64,000 nt of DNA from Takakia lepidozioides (taxonomy: Eukaryota; Streptophyta; Takakiopsida; Takakiales; Takakiaceae). How positions within the stretch are numbered: the first letter of the stretch is position 1; every line of letters starts with the position of its first letter. The notes under the pieces were generated by a model that had not been told where the DNA came from, ran no database searches, and worked only from the letters and a program-made list of their open reading frames with translations. The translations under genes and the position numbers were made by a program. Of the stretch, positions 54,361 through 64,000 are shown piece after piece. The stretch covers positions 51,503,053-51,567,052 of the forward strand of contig CM060732.1 of the NCBI GenBank assembly GCA_030704615.1. Direction: 5' to 3'.

Positions 54361-55557
54361 TATCCCTTTTAGATCCTCGTAGCTCCAAGCAAATACATCT
54401 CTGTATTTGATGAACAAACTCTTAGCTTCCTCAAAAAAATTTGGCTCCAAATCAGCTCCTACCTTCACCATCCTCGGTTCCTCTTCAGTTCCCACATTCA
54501 CTTCTCTCACCTGCTCATCAGCTGTGATTGTCCAACCAGTCACCACTTCATCCTGTAAAACTCACAGTGGCTGGTTCCTCTAGGATTTCCATTCTCCTTC
54601 TCTTTTCTTCATAAAAATGTGGTGGGTAACTGCTTATTTCTCCTTCAATTGGTGTTGCTGCCACTACACCACAGCAGATACCTTTTAAACAACTTAGGCC
54701 TTCCAGCTGCATCTCTGCAACCTGCTCCCACTCTGGGTGTGCAGCGAACAGAGTAGCTTCCTGTTCCTCATCCAGTCCTCCCCTCCAGTCATACTCCCTG
54801 ACCCCTCGAGGTTTTCTCGTAGCAGGTAATCTACTAAATTTCTTAGTGGTGATTTGTATCTTGTGCATCCCATCATGCACAATTAGTAACTGGGAATTCC
54901 AGTCATGGAATACCCTGGTCTGTTTCAGCCACGGTCGTCCCAACAATAAGGAGTAAGCTTCCATGACTTCATCCATTTTCAACACAGTTACTGTGATCAT
55001 AAAGATCATCTTTTGAATCTGTATCTTAACTCCTCTTATCAATCCCAATGGCTGTACACTTCTTTGATCTGCCATGTTACTGTAAATGGGGCTGGTTTCA
55101 TGTTACTTAGACCAAGCTTCTGCCTTAATTGGTCTGTCATGATAATCACTCCAGAGCCTCCATCAATCAGTACATCAGTTAGTTCTGTTCTTCCAATTCT
55201 CAATTGGATTTCTGGCATAGAATCATCAAAGTCCATGACTGTTTCTCGCCCTTCCGGCTTCACATTATAACTAGTCACCTTGCTGTTCAGGTCTGTGTTC
55301 CCTGTCACATGGGCAATTCGATTGATTGCTTGATACAGCCTGTGTCTACAATAAGGTGCCATAGCCAATAGCTGTCCAATGGTAATCTCCGCTTTGGACT
55401 GGCATATTACTTCAGCCAAAGTCCCTTCATTACTCTGCATTTTTGCAGCTTCTTTCTTCCCTTCATCCTCACTCACTTCCTCTTCTCTTTCAGAATCAGA
55501 GGAATCTGCCATAGGAATATCAGTACTCTTCTGCATTTCCCTTATGGTATCTGCCAC
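54265..55557 (-). pseudogene. pol: Protease region of element E
   Basis: Pieces 55557-55039, 55075-54548 and 54546-54360 encode the acidic linker, the protease with LIDGGSGV, the LLGRPWLKQTRVFHDW segment and the approach to RT (FIKYRDVFAWSYEDLKGI). At 54360 the sequence switches to the inverted block. Frame changes at about 55065 and 54547 are single-base indels. Confidence 0.85.
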
Positions 55558-55758
55558 TTCCTTGTGCAGTTCCTTCTCATCTCTCCAAGCCTCATATCTT
55601 CAGGCACATCACTGCCATCTTCATTATCATCACCTTCCTCATCTACTGGACGTATTATTTGGCTTTGCTTCTGGTTACTATCATTGTACTTACTTCTGGT
55701 ACAACACATGGCCTAACCATGTGAGCTGCCACCACTGGCCCCTCATTCACAGGAGCTC

Positions 55759-57718
55759 TCATCTCATTCTGGTGTCTGATCCAGAATGGACAGGCTGCCT
55801 TGCGATGTCACAATAGTAACACAGTTCTTCCCCATTAGGTCCTCGCCCTTGGTCTGTTCTGGGATTGTTTCTGTAATCCTGATTCCCTAGCTGGTAATTC
55901 CCCCTTGGATTACCCTGATAGTTGCCTCTGGAATTTCCTTGGTAATTCCCTCTTGGATTACCTCTCCCTTCCATGCCATTGTTATAACCACCAGGCCTAC
56001 CATAGTGGTCTTGATCACTGTTTCTTCTTGGCTGGGGCTGCACTTGATGCACCCTTACTTGCCTAGGTTCTCTTGCTGCTGTCCTTCTATTGTAGTAACA
56101 ATTCTCAATAGAATGGTTATCCATTTTACAGATAGTATAGTGTTTCTCCTTCATGTGGCATTCAGTGGTGGTATGGCCTTCATTCTGGCATTTTGCACAC
56201 CAAACACCCTTCCTCCAATGTGTTGCAGCCTTTGTGGCATACTTTTTCAAGATTTCTTCTAATCTTTTCTCATAGTTATCCCTCTTCAACTTTTCCTTCA
56301 TCTTACTCTTCCTCTTAAGGTCTTGCTCTTCTTCCTCATTTGACTCATCCTCAGAGTCCTCATCATCCATTCTCTCTCTCCTGAGCATTCCCAATTGCTC
56401 AATTCTGTTCGCTGTTTCAAATGCCTCCTCCACTGTATTATGGGGTAACATATCCACTTTCTTTTGCAACTCCGGTCTTAGTCCACTCACAAACCAAGTC
56501 TTCTGTAAACCTGGTGCTGGTACAGCAGCCAGCTTTTTCATCATCAATTCCATCTTTTCCATATACTCCTCAACAGTTTCATGCTTCTTTTGCTTTAACT
56601 GTTGTAAACTTCCATACACTTCATCCTCACTTTTACTTGTCCTGAACCTATTTCGGAATGTTGTATTCAAGCCATTCCAGGTTAGGAAATGATCATCAGG
56701 GAATCTTGCATACCATTCACTTGCTTTCTTGATAAGTGAACAAGGAAACAATCTCATCTTGGCATCATCGCCATTCTTATTGTTCACTATACACATGTGC
56801 TCAAAATGGCTAATGTGTACATCGGGATCCCCTTTTTCCTGAATATATTGGAAAATGTGGTTTTGCCCGTGTTGGTTGTAACGCCATCTGTGGCCCTACC
56901 TTCTGCCCACTAACAGGTGCTGACACCCTTGCTGGTGCTGGTCCTTGAGGACCTGTTGTAGTTTGTGGTGGATCTTCCACCATGTGGTGGCCCTGAGCAC
57001 TCCCTGCTACTGGCCCCACGATATTCACAATATTCCCAGCTCCAGTTGCACTACTTCCCACACTCCCTGTCCCCCCAGAGCCAGATCCAGGCAGCCCGCC
57101 TGATCCCCCCGAGCCGACACCTTCGTTGGCATGTGATCCAAGTGTTCCACTTGATCCAGGTCCAACGGGTTGGGATGTCCTGGTTGTAGTCTCAACCTCA
57201 GCTGTTGGATCTACTTCTTCATACTCTTCCTCTTCCAATTTCTTCTCTCTCTTTTCATCCTCCAAGTTCTGCCCTTCGGTTTCTTCTTCACTCATGTAAC
57301 TCAACTGCAATGGTGTTGGAGAGTCTGAACTCTCCGTTGGCTCTGCCACATCCTCTCCTCCTTCTTCACCTTCCGTTTCAGAAACTGGAGTTCCTGCTTT
57401 TGGTGTTCCATGCCAACTCTTATCAAAGATTTCTGTCAAATCTTTTATCCAGGGATGTACCTCAGATCTTTCACCTCGTGGTTGATCTTCTTCCCGTACC
57501 AATTCCCTTAATCTTTCTTGCAAAGAAAAAGAAGGAGTGGCATCCAACTCTAGTTCTTCCGGTATGGGTGATGTACTCTCTGATCTTAATGGTGTGAGAG
57601 GTCCAGATGATTCCCCTATATCTATTCCTCTCTCCCAAAGATATGGATAATTAGCTTTCAGATAGCTTTCTCTTTTCGCTGAATATCTCTGGAGTCTAGC
57701 TTCTCTTTCATCACTCAT
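55759..57718 (-). pseudogene. gag: gag of element E
   Basis: The ATG at 57718 (MSDEREARLQRYSAKRESY) opens a 302-codon frame to 56810. An extra T in a T run (56833-56837) shifts into the frame 56796-55759, which holds the capsid-like domain, the charged region, knuckles CAKCQNEGHTTTEC and CMIC/YTIC-type, and Gly/Asn/Arg repeats. The third knuckle is cut after CYYC by a short deletion. Confidence 0.87.
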
Positions 57719-57739
57719 GTCTCATGTCTTTCATTTCTT

Positions 57740-58285
57740 TTAATGTGGCAATAACCAAAACTCTCTTCTGTAATATCTCTCGTATATGCCTGGGTTTCTT
57801 TCAAGCTTCAATGCACCCTTGGCTATACTAGAAGTCTCCGTTACCATATAACCATATGGCAAACAAGTCTGGAAAGTTGTTCTTGGTGTGAGTTTGATCC
57901 ACAAAATATCCTTTGGAATCCAATTCTTTACTAGTACAAGCTCCTCATGCATATGAGTATAAACAATCACTTCCCTCTCCTCCCAGCCTTCAAACTCTAC
58001 TCGCTTAATGGATAGCAATGCTATCACATAAACCAATGTTGGTAACCAACGAGCTCTTCCTCTACAGGCCACCTGATAAATCTTTATCACTCCTTTCTCC
58101 AGACCCCACTCAGGGTCAGCATCATGCACTCTCTTAAGAATGTTTTCTTTACAACCGTCTGGCAATTCCAAGAACCTCTGAAAGAATTGTTTGGACAATC
58201 TTTCCTTCTCAGTTTCACAGGGAATTTGATTCACATCAAATTCTTTAATTCTCCATCCACCATGATCCCACCAGATGCCTGTCAC
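57740..58285 (-). CDS. Leader ORF of element E
   Basis: A complete 181-codon frame from MTGIWWDHGGWRIKEFDV to REFWLLPH, its TAA about 20 nt before the gag ATG at 57718. A frame change near 58290 cuts it from the LTR-encoded start. The sequence is highly similar to the D, B and G versions. Function unknown. Confidence 0.7.
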   Translation of the reverse strand: MTGIWWDHGGWRIKEFDVNQIPCETEKERLSKQFFQRFLELPDGCKENILKRVHDADPEWGLEKGVIKIYQVACRGRARWLPTLVYVIALLSIKRVEFEGWEEREVIVYTHMHEELVLVKNWIPKDILWIKLTPRTTFQTCLPYGYMVTETSSIAKGALKLERNPGIYERYYRREFWLLPH

Positions 58286-58307
58286 ATCTGGGTTTCATGA
58301 CCCAGTT

Positions 58308-58324
58308 CCCCGGTATGGTCGCCA
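58308..58324 (-). promoter_or_regulatory. Primer-binding site of element E
   Basis: Reverse complement TGGCGACCATACCGGGG, one base different from the other copies, next to the LTR end at 58327. Confidence 0.72.
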
Positions 58325-58326
58325 AA

Positions 58327-59202
58327 TGTCGAGCGGCTTTTACTCACCCATCCCTTCGCTATCCGAGGTGGAAACTCCAAGATAGAAGAGTTGGATATCT
58401 CTAAGCACTCAGCCCGCTCAGTACAATCAGTCATGACCTGTAGCTTGTGAATCATGGTTGTGCTTCCTTTTTGTATTCTTTCCTGCCTTCATGTTATCAA
58501 TTTACCTTACCGTGTATACTGAAGCATCAGATTGCTTCAGTATCTACTAAGTTCCAATTAATCATGCATTCATTCCACAGCTTCTCTCGTGTCTCTCTAC
58601 ACAGTATGTTTATATCGATTCAGTATCGGATTAAGATTAATCATGTATCATGCCTAAGCCATGGTGTCTCTATTCTACCCTACTGTATAATTTTACAGCT
58701 TGCATGAACTAAGCCTCATTCAAGTCATCATCTCCTCTTCATTGTTTCCGCTCTCTGTTACGTTTCCTCCCCTCCTGAACAAGTCGCCCTCCTCAAGAAG
58801 TGATCCCCTTCCTGTTGCCGCTCTGCCTAATCTACCCGCAAGCTGTTTTGACCACCTAACTAACTAACCGTCACCCCTGAAGTAACACGTTCCCTCTGCA
58901 GATGTTGTTCCCACACAGTCGTTCCCTGTCAATGATAATTGTTCCCCATAAATTGTGACAGGCTGCGTCAAGCTGTGCCGAGCTGTGACTGGCTGTGTAA
59001 AGCTGTGTCGGACTGTGACTGTGCGAAGCGAAGCTGTGTCGGGCGACTATGACGGGCTGTGTAAAGTTGTGTCGGGCTGTGTAACCCCCCTAAAGCCTGC
59101 TCCTGCCACCCCTAAGGCTCCTGTTGGTCTCAGTCTGCGCAAAAATTAAGGGTATCCCACAGAACCCATAAAAGCATCTAAGTCCCAAGCAGCCCTCTAA
59201 CA
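58327..59202 (-). repeat. 5' LTR of element E
   Basis: 876 bp from TGTCGAGCGG to AGCCCTCTAACA. The repeat array (58955-59085) is shorter than in other LTRs. It abuts the chromovirus at 59203 without a visible target duplication. Confidence 0.87.
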
Positions 59203-60773
59203 ATGATCTTTTTAACCAAATCCGGAGTGGTCATAGATGGCCGCAAGAGAGTAGTCACGCTACCGTGTGGGGATGGTGGCGAAGTTTTTCGAGTGTCGGA
59301 AACTCCCAACCCCGTGGGAGGGCGAATAAACATGTTGTCAGCCTTGGAGGAGCCACACGAGCTCCAGTTTTTGCTTTACGTAAGACAAGTGAAGGGAGAA
59401 GGCGATAGGGAGCCGAGCCCAGATTGGATCAAGGGGATTTTGGAGAAATACCAGGATGTGATGCCGGAGGATTTACCAAGCGGCTTGCCACCACGAAGAG
59501 GAATTGACCACAAGATTGAGGTGATACCGGGATCGGAGCCGCCTGCCAAGGCGCCCTACCGGTTGAGCCACAGAGAGTTGGTTGAGCTGAAGGCTCAGCT
59601 CAAGGATCTAATATCAAAGGGGTACATCCGGCCGAGTAAGTCACCCTCCGGAGACCCGGTGCTATTCGCAGACAAGAAGGATGGGATGCTGCGGATGTGT
59701 GTCGATTATAGGGCTCTGAATAAGGTGACTATCAAGAACCGGTACCCTTTTCCAAGGATCGACGACCTCTTCGATCGGTTGGCAGGAGCGAAGTATTTCA
59801 GCCGGATCGATTTGCGCTCTGGCTACCATCAAATCCGAGTGGCGGAAGGAGATGAGGGAGAGACCGCATGTAGGACAAGATATGGTTCATATGAGTTCTT
59901 GGTGATGCCTTTTGGGCTCACCAACGCATCCGCGACCTTTAGCACACTAATGAACAGCCTTTTCCAGGAGTGGTTGGATGACTTTGTGATCGTGTACATC
60001 GACGACATTTTGGTGTACTCGAAAACAAATGAAGAGCACCTGGAGCACCTCTTAAGGGTGTTCCAGAAATTGCGGGAAGGGAAGCTGTATGCCAAAGCCT
60101 CAAAGTGTGAATTCAGGGTCACAAAAGTGGAGTTCCTAGGGCATATGACTACATAGGATGGGATCAAAATGGATGACAGAAAGGTGAGAGCTATCTTGGA
60201 CTGGGAACCTCCGACTTCGGTCCCAAGAGTGCGATCCTTCCAAGGACTCGCCTCCTATTACCGAAAGTATGTGAGAAATTTCACCAAGATCGCAGGGCCG
60301 TTGTCGGACCTTCTGTGTAAATCCAAGGTATGGGTATGGAACACCTTTTGTGGCCAAGTTTTTGCCGAGTTGAAGCAGTGGATGGCGGAAGCTCCAGTCT
60401 TGAAAATTCCGGAGTTCGACCGTCCATTTGAGATTCATACAGATGTGTTGGACTTTGCAATTGGGGGTGTGCTCATGCAGGATGGACGTCCAGTGGCTTA
60501 CGAAAGTAAGAAATGAATTGCCTCGAGCTTTGGCGCCACTATATTGGTTCCAACCCGGTGAAGGTGTTCACGGACAATGTCACGGTGAAGTATTTTGCCA
60601 CGCAGCCTAAGTTGTCCCCAAAACAACTTAGGTGGCAAGACACTTTAGCGGTGTTCGACGTGGATATCCAGTACAAAGTGGTGGCCGATGCCTTAAGTAG
60701 AAAGCAGCAGCTCATGTTGGTGTACAGGGGCGAGACGGCGCTCCAAAGTCCGGAAGGCTTACCGGAAGGATGA
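59203..60773 (+). pseudogene. pol: Protease tail, RT and RNase H of chromovirus F
   Basis: The first frame (59203-60156) holds RT with [34 protein letters not shown] and the catalytic YIDDILVYS, and is ended by TAG after EFLGHMTT (60154-60156). The same frame continues at once with DGIKMDDRKVRAILDW. RNase H follows (EIHTDVLDFAIGGVLMQDGR), with a deletion after VAYESKK and frame changes at 60513 (KVFTDNVTVKYFATQP, DALSRKQQ). At least one nonsense and two frameshift or deletion events make it inactive. Confidence 0.88.
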
Positions 60774-60774
60774 G

Positions 60775-62176
60775 ATGGCAAAGTCTGTGATGCAGGACTT
60801 GAGGATGGGGGTTAAATCGCAGTTCCACTTGCAAAATGGACTGCTCCGGTACAAGCAAAAGCGTCTCTATGTGCCGAAGGGAGGGATCAGAGATAGTCTC
60901 TTGAGAGAATGCCATGATGGCCCGCTTGCGGGCCATGGCGGAGCCAAGCGCACCACGACACTCTTGAAGAAAGAGTATTTCTGGCCCAAACTGAGGGAGG
61001 AGGCCGAGGAGTATGTCAAGACATGCACCACATGCCAACAAAACCAGAGCGAGTACAAAAAGCAAGCGACCCTTGCCGATTCCAGAGGGGTCTTGGGAAA
61101 GTGTCTCCATGGATTTCATGACTGCTATGCCGTTGTCAAAAGGATTTGATGCAATCATGGTGGTGGTGGATAGGTTCAATAAAATGGGCCATTTCATCCC
61201 CACCAAGGAGATGGCAACGGCGCAGGAGACGGGGCGACTTTACTTTGCCCACGTCTTTAAGCATCATGGACTCCCGAAGGATATTGTCTCGGACCGCGAT
61301 CCAAAGTTTACAAGTAAATTTTGGAGGGCACTTTGGAAGAAAATGGGGACAAGACTCAAGATGAGCACTGCCTTCCGACCTACGACGGACGGCCAAACGG
61401 AAAGGGTGAATTCCGTGGTGAAGCAGATCTTGCGGAATTACGTGTCGGCAGACCAATCGGACTGGGTGGAGCACTTGGATGTGGCAGAGTTATGTTATAA
61501 CAACACAAAACACTCTGCGACGGGAGTTTCCCCTTTCGTATTGGTCTATGAAAAAACACCTCTGGTGCCGACAAGTTGGGCCGCCCAAGACGTTGAGGAA
61601 CCGGCAGCAGCAGCGGTGCTGGAAGAACGCGAGCGTTTGTTGAAGCTCGCAAAGTACAACATTGCCAAAGCTAGGAAACGGTATGAACGCCAGGCGAATT
61701 GGAAGCGGAGGGAAGTTAAGTTTGAGGCAGGCACGGAGGTCTGGTTGAACATCAAGAATTTTCGACTACCTCCGGAAATGAGTCCGAAGTTCGTACCTCC
61801 ATATGCGGGACCCTTTCACATCCGGAAGGTTATGAAAGAGGATGTGTATGAATTGGAACTGCCGGCAAACAGCAAGGTGCATCCGGTATTCCACGTCTCC
61901 CTTTTGAAGCCTTACTTCAAAGATGAAGCGCGTCCGAATCGGCATCAAGTGTTGCGTCCGCCACCTGTGCTGTTGGATCATGAAAATGAACCTGAGTACG
62001 AGGTAGAGGCAGTGCTTAAGTCGAGGAGGTTCAAGAATCAAGAAACGGAGTATCTCGTGAAATGGAAGGGCTATCATCATGTGGAGGCATCTTGGGTGCG
62101 TGCCTCAGAAATGGGAAACTCATCTAAGGCGGTTGCAGCTTTCGAAGAGCGACCTCAAAAGCGGAAGAAGCGTTGA
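60775..62176 (+). pseudogene. pol: Integrase with chromodomain of chromovirus F
   Basis: The zinc domain (GHGGAKRTTTLLKKEYFWPK, CTTCQQNQ) is in one frame. A shift near 61090 leads to a long frame holding the core Asp residues (SMDFMTAMP, SDRDPKF), the Glu motif (TDGQTERVN), a GPF-type C-terminal module (YAGPFHIRKV) and a chromodomain at the end (YEVEAVLKSRRF, TEYLVKWKGYHHVEASWV). By family knowledge chromodomains steer insertion to marked chromatin. The second frame is open to its natural stop at 62174-62176 after a Lys/Arg tail. Confidence 0.9.
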
Positions 62177-62197
62177 TGGCGACATCAACCTTGGATC

Positions 62198-62210
62198 GTG
62201 GGGGAGGAAA
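62198..62210 (+). promoter_or_regulatory. Probable polypurine tract of chromovirus F
   Basis: GTGGGGGAGGAAA precedes TGCATGCTTG, the likely start of the 3' LTR, about 25 nt after the integrase stop. Confidence 0.55.
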
Positions 62211-64000
62211 TGCATGCTTGCTTAGCCCGGCTTAGCTAGCTCAAGAATCCGATTGCAAAAAACTTGTGTTGTACAAATTTTGTTATAAATGAAATGGTTT
62301 CCAAAAGTTGTGCGTCCTATTTTGTTTGGAATGGTGATGCATGGTATGGTTGGCTAGTGTGTAGAATGCATGCTAGCTTACAAAAGTGGGAGAGGTAAAT
62401 TGGATTAATCGTGTGTTTGCGTAGTACCAAAATCGGGTGACTCCCATCCAAGGGGCAATGAAACTTGCGCCTTCTTTGGGAGTTCACGTGCTAGTGCGCA
62501 CCTGGCGCGTGCGCGTACTATAACTGCGCTACCGAGGGGGTTGCCTTGTAGTGCGGGCTAACGCGGAAGCTAAGTACTTCCGTTCACGTACTATAATCGT
62601 GTAGCCTCGGGACAAAGTCGTAGTGTGGCTTCGGTGTGTTTCCCTACCTCAGGCCAGCATTCCAAGGCGGACCCAATTGTAGTGATTGGGGCGCACGGTT
62701 GGTTCAAGGTTATCTTCCTAGTAAAAAAGGGTTCAAGGTGAACCCTTGCTCAAGGTGATGCCAAAAGCGGCATCATGAGCGATCGCAAGCAATGTTGTTG
62801 CAGTAAAGCGATTCAATCCTCGGGGAGGATCATTCCTTGACCTTGAAGTAGGCCAAGAAGAGTGCACTGGGTAAAGCTTGAGAGGCTCCACCCTTGGCCG
62901 GGACTTGGTAGAAATTGGCCGAACTAGCTAGTGGAGAGTAGAGTCAAGTGGGGGTTTGGTTCTTGCCATGAGACGCCATGGTACGGAAACAAACTCCTTG
63001 ATGTGGGACGCCACAACTTGGATGTTTGTTTCTACAAAATGGACAAGTCGATGAGGACATCGACTCCCTGTTAGTAGGGGTGTGTGTCGCGGCCCCTTTG
63101 CCTCGAGGGCAGGGGGTCGGGACACAAGAGGGGCTGCCCCTGTGGTGGGGGCAGTGGCAACAATAGATGCGGGGGCTAAAGCACCCTTGAGTGCCCAAGG
63201 CACTCAAGGAGGCGGCGGCGCTCACTAGGTGGAGCCCCGCACACCGGGTTGCGGTCGGGGTGGTCCCACGAGGGGTGGTGGTAGCTTAGTGGGACTTAGT
63301 GGGGGTGGCATAGGACTCACCATGGGGGCGGAGACCTTGTGGTGGGAGTCGTGGGGAGTCTTGGGACTCATCACGGTCCAATGGGGCCGTGGTGGGTAGG
63401 CCAAGACTCACCGCGACTCATCACCGGGAATCGAGGGTCTTCGTGGTGGTTCGCTATAAAATGGCATGGTTGTTTGTGAAACCCCCACGGACAGTCACAG
63501 AAGTATATATAGGGAGTAGTAACCCCGACAACGGTGCAAGCCCGTTGGCGACCAAAAACTAGTGAGTGAGCGAGCAAGCCGGAAAACGACCAAGAGTGGG
63601 GAGCTATTCCAGACTACCATCTACTAAAGGGAATTTCCACTAGGCCCAAATTGGTGGAGGGTCGAGTGGAAGAGTAAAAGGGGACCGTTATGTCCTGGTG
63701 AGCAGCCGAAGCTCCAAATTGGCCCGGCGGCCAGGTTGGGAGTTAGTCGCGCGCATCAAAGCAAGTAAGTATGACTTGAAGGGGAGCTTACCGAAGTGAG
63801 GTGCGCGACAAGACATGTTTTCCTTCAAAATATGACTTGCTAGAAAATGTGTTTTGAATTGGTAGTACGGGTGAGAGATCATGTCACCTCCCGTCTGATA
63901 GGGCACAATCAGGAGGTGTGTGGCCTCAAGTGGTCACCGTCAGACCAACAGCTAGCAAGTGGAGGCAATGACAACTTGCTCCACATTTGGGATGCAGCTG
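62211..64000 (+). repeat. Probable 3' LTR of chromovirus F, incomplete
   Basis: No gene is seen in these 1.8 kb. The LTR would start TGCATGC and contain the promoter; a TATATATAG box lies at 63504-63512. The end of the LTR is not recognised and may lie outside the window. Without the 5' LTR, the boundary rests on position alone. Confidence 0.5.
63504..63512 (+). promoter_or_regulatory. TATA box in the chromovirus F LTR
   Basis: TATATATAG follows a CACAG-containing segment, in a plausible position late in an LTR. A transcription start about 30 bp downstream is inferred. Confidence 0.5.

Larger units (their letters stand above)
24341..59202 (-). mobile_element. Ty3/gypsy LTR retrotransposon E, split by the MULE
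   Basis: This minus-strand element has its 3' LTR at 24341-25320 and its 5' LTR at 58327-59202. Its body covers 25321-27718 and 49850-58326; the interval 27719-49849 is a MULE with its own target duplication. The order from right to left is primer-binding site, leader ORF, gag, protease, an inverted RT block, integrase, minisatellite and the extra coiled-coil ORF. Outer flanks do not match (GGCTG on the left, ATGAT on the right), so the left and right neighbours were probably rearranged after insertion. Confidence 0.88.
59203..64000 (+). mobile_element. Chromovirus-type Ty3/gypsy element F, 5' truncated
   Basis: It starts abruptly at the E LTR border inside the protease tail ([16 protein letters not shown]) and continues through RT, RNase H, integrase and a chromodomain, then a purine-rich tract and a probable LTR that runs off the right edge. 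It belongs to a different Ty3/gypsy lineage from the other copies: its RT has the YIDD motif and the integrase ends in a chromodomain. Confidence 0.9.

Noticed and set aside
62944-63225. Minus-strand frames in the chromovirus LTR
   Set aside because: Short, overlapping, low-complexity Pro/Ala/Thr composition; position inside a probable LTR makes coding unlikely.
1-64000. tRNA, rRNA, telomere or centromere satellite
   Set aside because: No cloverleaf, ribosomal or telomeric motif was seen; the tRNA-related bases are only primer-binding sites.

Overview
This 64 kb window is eukaryotic and almost certainly from a plant genome. It contains spliceosomal introns with GT..AG borders, AATAAA poly(A) signals, Ty3/gypsy (Metaviridae) LTR retrotransposons including one with a chromodomain integrase, and a Mutator-like (MULE) DNA transposon. 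No ordinary single-copy host gene, rRNA, tRNA, operon or CRISPR is seen. The species cannot be named from the sequence; a streptophyte or non-seed plant is a guess.

The window is a stack of nested insertions. (1) Left block, 1-21109: retroelement A (minus strand, running off the left edge) has its 5' LTR split by a near-full-length element B of the same family (plus strand, 7220-20514). A itself sits in an older decayed copy, C (plus strand, 21110-21915). (2) 21916-22148 is an unassigned spacer, followed by a truncated minus-strand copy, D (22149-24340). (3) Element E (minus strand) occupies 24341-27718 plus 49850-59202. It is split by a giant MULE (27719-49849) bounded by a 10-bp target duplication, CATCCGTCAC. 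(4) The MULE transposase gene is in turn split by retroelement G (plus strand, 30723-40373), bounded by a 5-bp duplication, ACAAC. (5) From 59203 to the right edge lies F, a 5'-truncated chromovirus with reverse transcriptase, RNase H, integrase and chromodomain, followed by a probable LTR with a TATA box.

A, B, C, D, E and G are one Ty3/gypsy family. Its shared plan is: an LTR of about 0.9-1.1 kb carrying a CACAGCC-type repeat array; a primer-binding site TGGCGACCATACTGGGG; a leader ORF of 180-230 codons that starts before the primer-binding site and ends about 20 nt before gag; a gag with three CCHC knuckles; protease, RT, RNase H and integrase; a 30-bp minisatellite at the end of pol; and a further sense ORF of about 1,390 codons with a coiled-coil middle, just before the polypurine tract. 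All copies carry disabling changes: frameshifts, an internal deletion in G, and an inversion in E.

The most unusual object is the MULE, about 12.5 kb once G is subtracted. Its ends are short inverted repeats built on CTATTTCATGAGC followed by tandem CATGAGCC units. Inside are a decayed MULE transposase (minus strand) with a SWIM zinc finger; an array of about 32 palindromes at a regular spacing of about 52 bp (42236-43925); an apparently intact six-exon gene with a ParB/sulfiredoxin-like DGNHR motif (plus strand, 45146-47643); and two divergently oriented paralogous ORFs of unknown function (47711-48390 minus, 48641-49388 plus). The same palindrome recurs singly in two introns and elsewhere in the MULE, and was not noticed in the retroelements. 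The array lies between the transposase and the ParB-like gene, so it may be a shared control region or transposase-binding platform; that is inference.
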